DNA of 64,000 bases. Origin: Larimichthys crocea (lineage: Eukaryota; Chordata; Actinopteri; Sciaenidae). The notes beneath the pieces were generated by a model that had not been told where the DNA came from, searched no databases, and saw only the letters and a program-made list of their open reading frames with translations. The stretch is taken from NCBI RefSeq assembly GCF_000972845.2, contig NC_040016.1, forward strand, positions 23,620,026 through 23,684,025, read 5' to 3'. Within the stretch, counting starts at the first letter, position 1, and every line of letters starts with the position of its first letter. Below are positions 61,901 to 64,000 of the stretch, piece by piece. The translations under genes were made by a program, and so were the position numbers.

Positions 61901-64000
61901 TATCAGAGACTTCTACAATACAAAGAAGAAGGGAAAACACAAACCTGTTTTATACAGATGTAAAGCAGCAGGCTCCCCCTCAGGCTAACCCCCGTCCTAA
62001 CTTTACGGCAGTGTTAGTGTTAGTAACGTCACTTACATACTTAGCTCTGGTTGGATGGTTATTCTCTACGGTTGAGGAAGTCATTTACACCATAACAATC
62101 ACACAACATGAACTTCAGTTGAGGATGATGGAAATGTCATTTCAAGTATCCATGTATACACCAAACCCCTGGCTAAAATAATATGTTGATATCAAATAAT
62201 ATAGCTATCAAAGCTGTCAAGACATTTAACTAAAAAACACAAATGACACTAATGTTAGAGTAAAAGTTATGAGATCATCAAGGTCAGTGGGTTGCATAGA
62301 CCCTGGATGGAACGCAACTTCTGAAAGCAGAATTACACGTCTGGCAGGGGATACGACTACTGAGGTGGTTTCTTCCTAGGTTTGACTCTTGACATCTCAA
62401 GGATGAGTTGGTTTGGTTAGCTACATACTATAATGTCGTATCTACCGGTGGTCTCAGGGGCTGTGCTCAAAACCATATTAAGTTACCACTCTGGCTGCTG
62501 AACCCAATTGTGTTTCCTGCTAACGGCATATTTGGTTAGCAGCAGTTAATTAGCAGTTAGCTATTAGCAGGTTAGACTAAATCTGTCAATCAGGAAAGTG
62601 TGTAAATCAGAGAGTTGAAGCTGAGCAGCCGGGGACATCAGAGGTATAGGTCAGAGATATTGTGTACAAAATCTGAACCAGAATTACCAAAATCACTAAT
62701 AAGGTTATAACTCCAGCCACATCTTAAGAGTGGAAGCATTTCATTGAATGTAAAATTAGTGCGGGATGAAACATCAACAACCTTTTCGCCATTCGTGATT
62801 ATTTTTAACTGTGAAGGGGCTGCTTTGTAAAGGTAACAGGCTACTTCCAAATTAGGAACAGAATAAAGAGTGAAATAAAATAGCTGCGTCATTCTGCAGC
62901 CACCATATTATATACTTATCTTGTATACATGCTATATAATAATAAGTGTTGTTGAAAGAAAATGCATAAAATGTGGAGCGAGAGATTTAGAGACAGGCTA
63001 AAAGCAGAGTTTCAGTAGTGTAATCAACTGCTGCTTGTTTTTGTCAGCTGCCTCGCCTCTGGCTTAAAGAGATCTGGCCAAGCTCTGAAACCAGGTACGA
63101 CTGAAGTAAATTGTCAAGACATCTCTTTCTTTACGAGCTGCCTTTTCTGTTTCACAGTAAAAGTAAGCAGACACAACCTTTTACGTACAGTATAACAGCT
63201 CTGTCATATAAATGCAATGTGCATTTTGATGCTGAGAAATGCAATTCAGTAACATTCAAATTCTGCACATAAAGGCTTTAAAGGACCACTCAAAACATGG
63301 TAGGGTATGCATAGGTTAGCTTGACATTCAGACTAAATGGCCTTTTAATTTCACGTAATTGATCAGGTTCTAATTTGTCTGTTATTTGCTGTAACCAATC
63401 AGCAGCTTTCCCACAACTGACAAACAGCTGGCAGGCCAGCCAATAATAATTGGACTTTTTATTATTTATTTAATAGTAGATGTTTTACTGGTGTAGAATA
63501 ACCTCACTGTGTTGAGATATTTTTTTTTTAAAGTAGTTTAAAAGTAGCTTGCTGTTGATAGTATGTAATGGTGGTGACTCAGAATAGGTAGACACACACA
63601 TACACAACACCAGAAAGTACATTTTAATAAAGGGCAACATGTTTAATACAAAAAAGCAGAGGGTCTCAACCAGGTGGGTGAAGTTAACCAGAAAGGGCAC
63701 GGTGAAGATTAACGCCCAGGGAATCAGGCAGGATTCAAGCAGGTGTGATGAGGAAAACAGTGTAAGTGTGCTGATATAATACTAATGATTTGATTTTTTG
63801 AGAAAATTTAATGATTTTAAAGCGCCTTATGCCCGAAAAATGGGTATTGAAAAGCTGTCGGGTGATGACCTTGGAGTTGGTATATGTCCTGATTCCACTC
63901 ATCGTCTCCTCTAATCCACTCATCCCTCTCACTACTCCAGTCAGTGCCAAAAGCTCGGATCCTGAGGTCATAGTTATCTCCAGTGGTGAGAGCTTGCTGG

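Larger units (their letters stand above)
57134..64000 (-). repeat. Right arm of the giant inverted repeat (continues past the window)
   Basis: Reverse complement of 49710-56653. It is still matching at the last base of the window, so its outer boundary is unknown. It carries many single-base losses relative to the left arm: ACATATACC for ACAATATACC, TCATCACCC for TCATCAACCC, AATCCTGCC for AATCCTTGCC, AGTATTATAT for AGTATTTATAT (all shown in left-arm orientation). Some differences go the other way. Small open frames here duplicate those of the left arm and are not separate genes. Confidence 0.97.

Noticed and set aside
1..64000. CRISPR arrays, operons, ribosome-binding sites, phage or plasmid functions
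   Set aside because: The sequence is clearly vertebrate. No regularly spaced direct repeats with unique spacers and no compact gene arrangement occur.

Overview
The window looks like intergenic or intronic DNA from a teleost fish, probably a percomorph. The evidence is the mix of repeats: tRNA-derived SINEs of teleost type, several hAT (BED-finger/ZBED-like) DNA transposons, a PIF-Harbinger fragment, L2/Rex-like LINE remnants, a Gypsy-type solo LTR and abundant (CA)n, (GA)n and (AT)n microsatellites. The three runs of N show a gapped draft assembly. I could not support any complete host protein-coding gene, rRNA or tRNA gene. At most there are a few orphan exon-like segments.

Layout: 1-3.6 kb holds plain sequence plus a hAT-like element (1415-2144) inside an (AT)n tract. 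3.6-4.86 kb is a very long trinucleotide array with a 123-bp higher-order period. 4.9-24.8 kb is AT-rich non-coding DNA with SINEs, LINE scraps, a duplicated 169-bp block (13433-13601 and 14010-14178), a probable solo LTR (17560-18086) and microsatellites. 24796-27082 is a hAT transposon with a perfect 8-bp target-site duplication and a three-exon transposase remnant that has lost its catalytic middle. 27-49.7 kb is again mostly non-coding, with a second hAT element (31655-32580, near-perfect 8-bp TSD), a hAT-like MITE (38604-39448), a 2.3-kb element with a nested mariner-type MITE (40560-42841), a deleted LINE (46775-48190) and a full-length SINE next to it.

The dominant feature is a giant inverted repeat. 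The left arm is 49710-56653 and the right arm 57134-64000, and the right arm runs off the end of the window. The 480-bp spacer carries a PIF-Harbinger fragment and two assembly gaps. The arms differ largely by one-base indels, which suggests either an uncorrected long-read fold-back or gap-fill artefact, or a real palindrome with poor base quality. This needs to be settled before anything in the last 14 kb is counted twice.

No genes here work together as a pathway. The coding traces are parts of selfish elements: BED fingers, the hAT dimerisation domain, an APE endonuclease and RT C-terminus, and a Harbinger Myb/SANT-like start.
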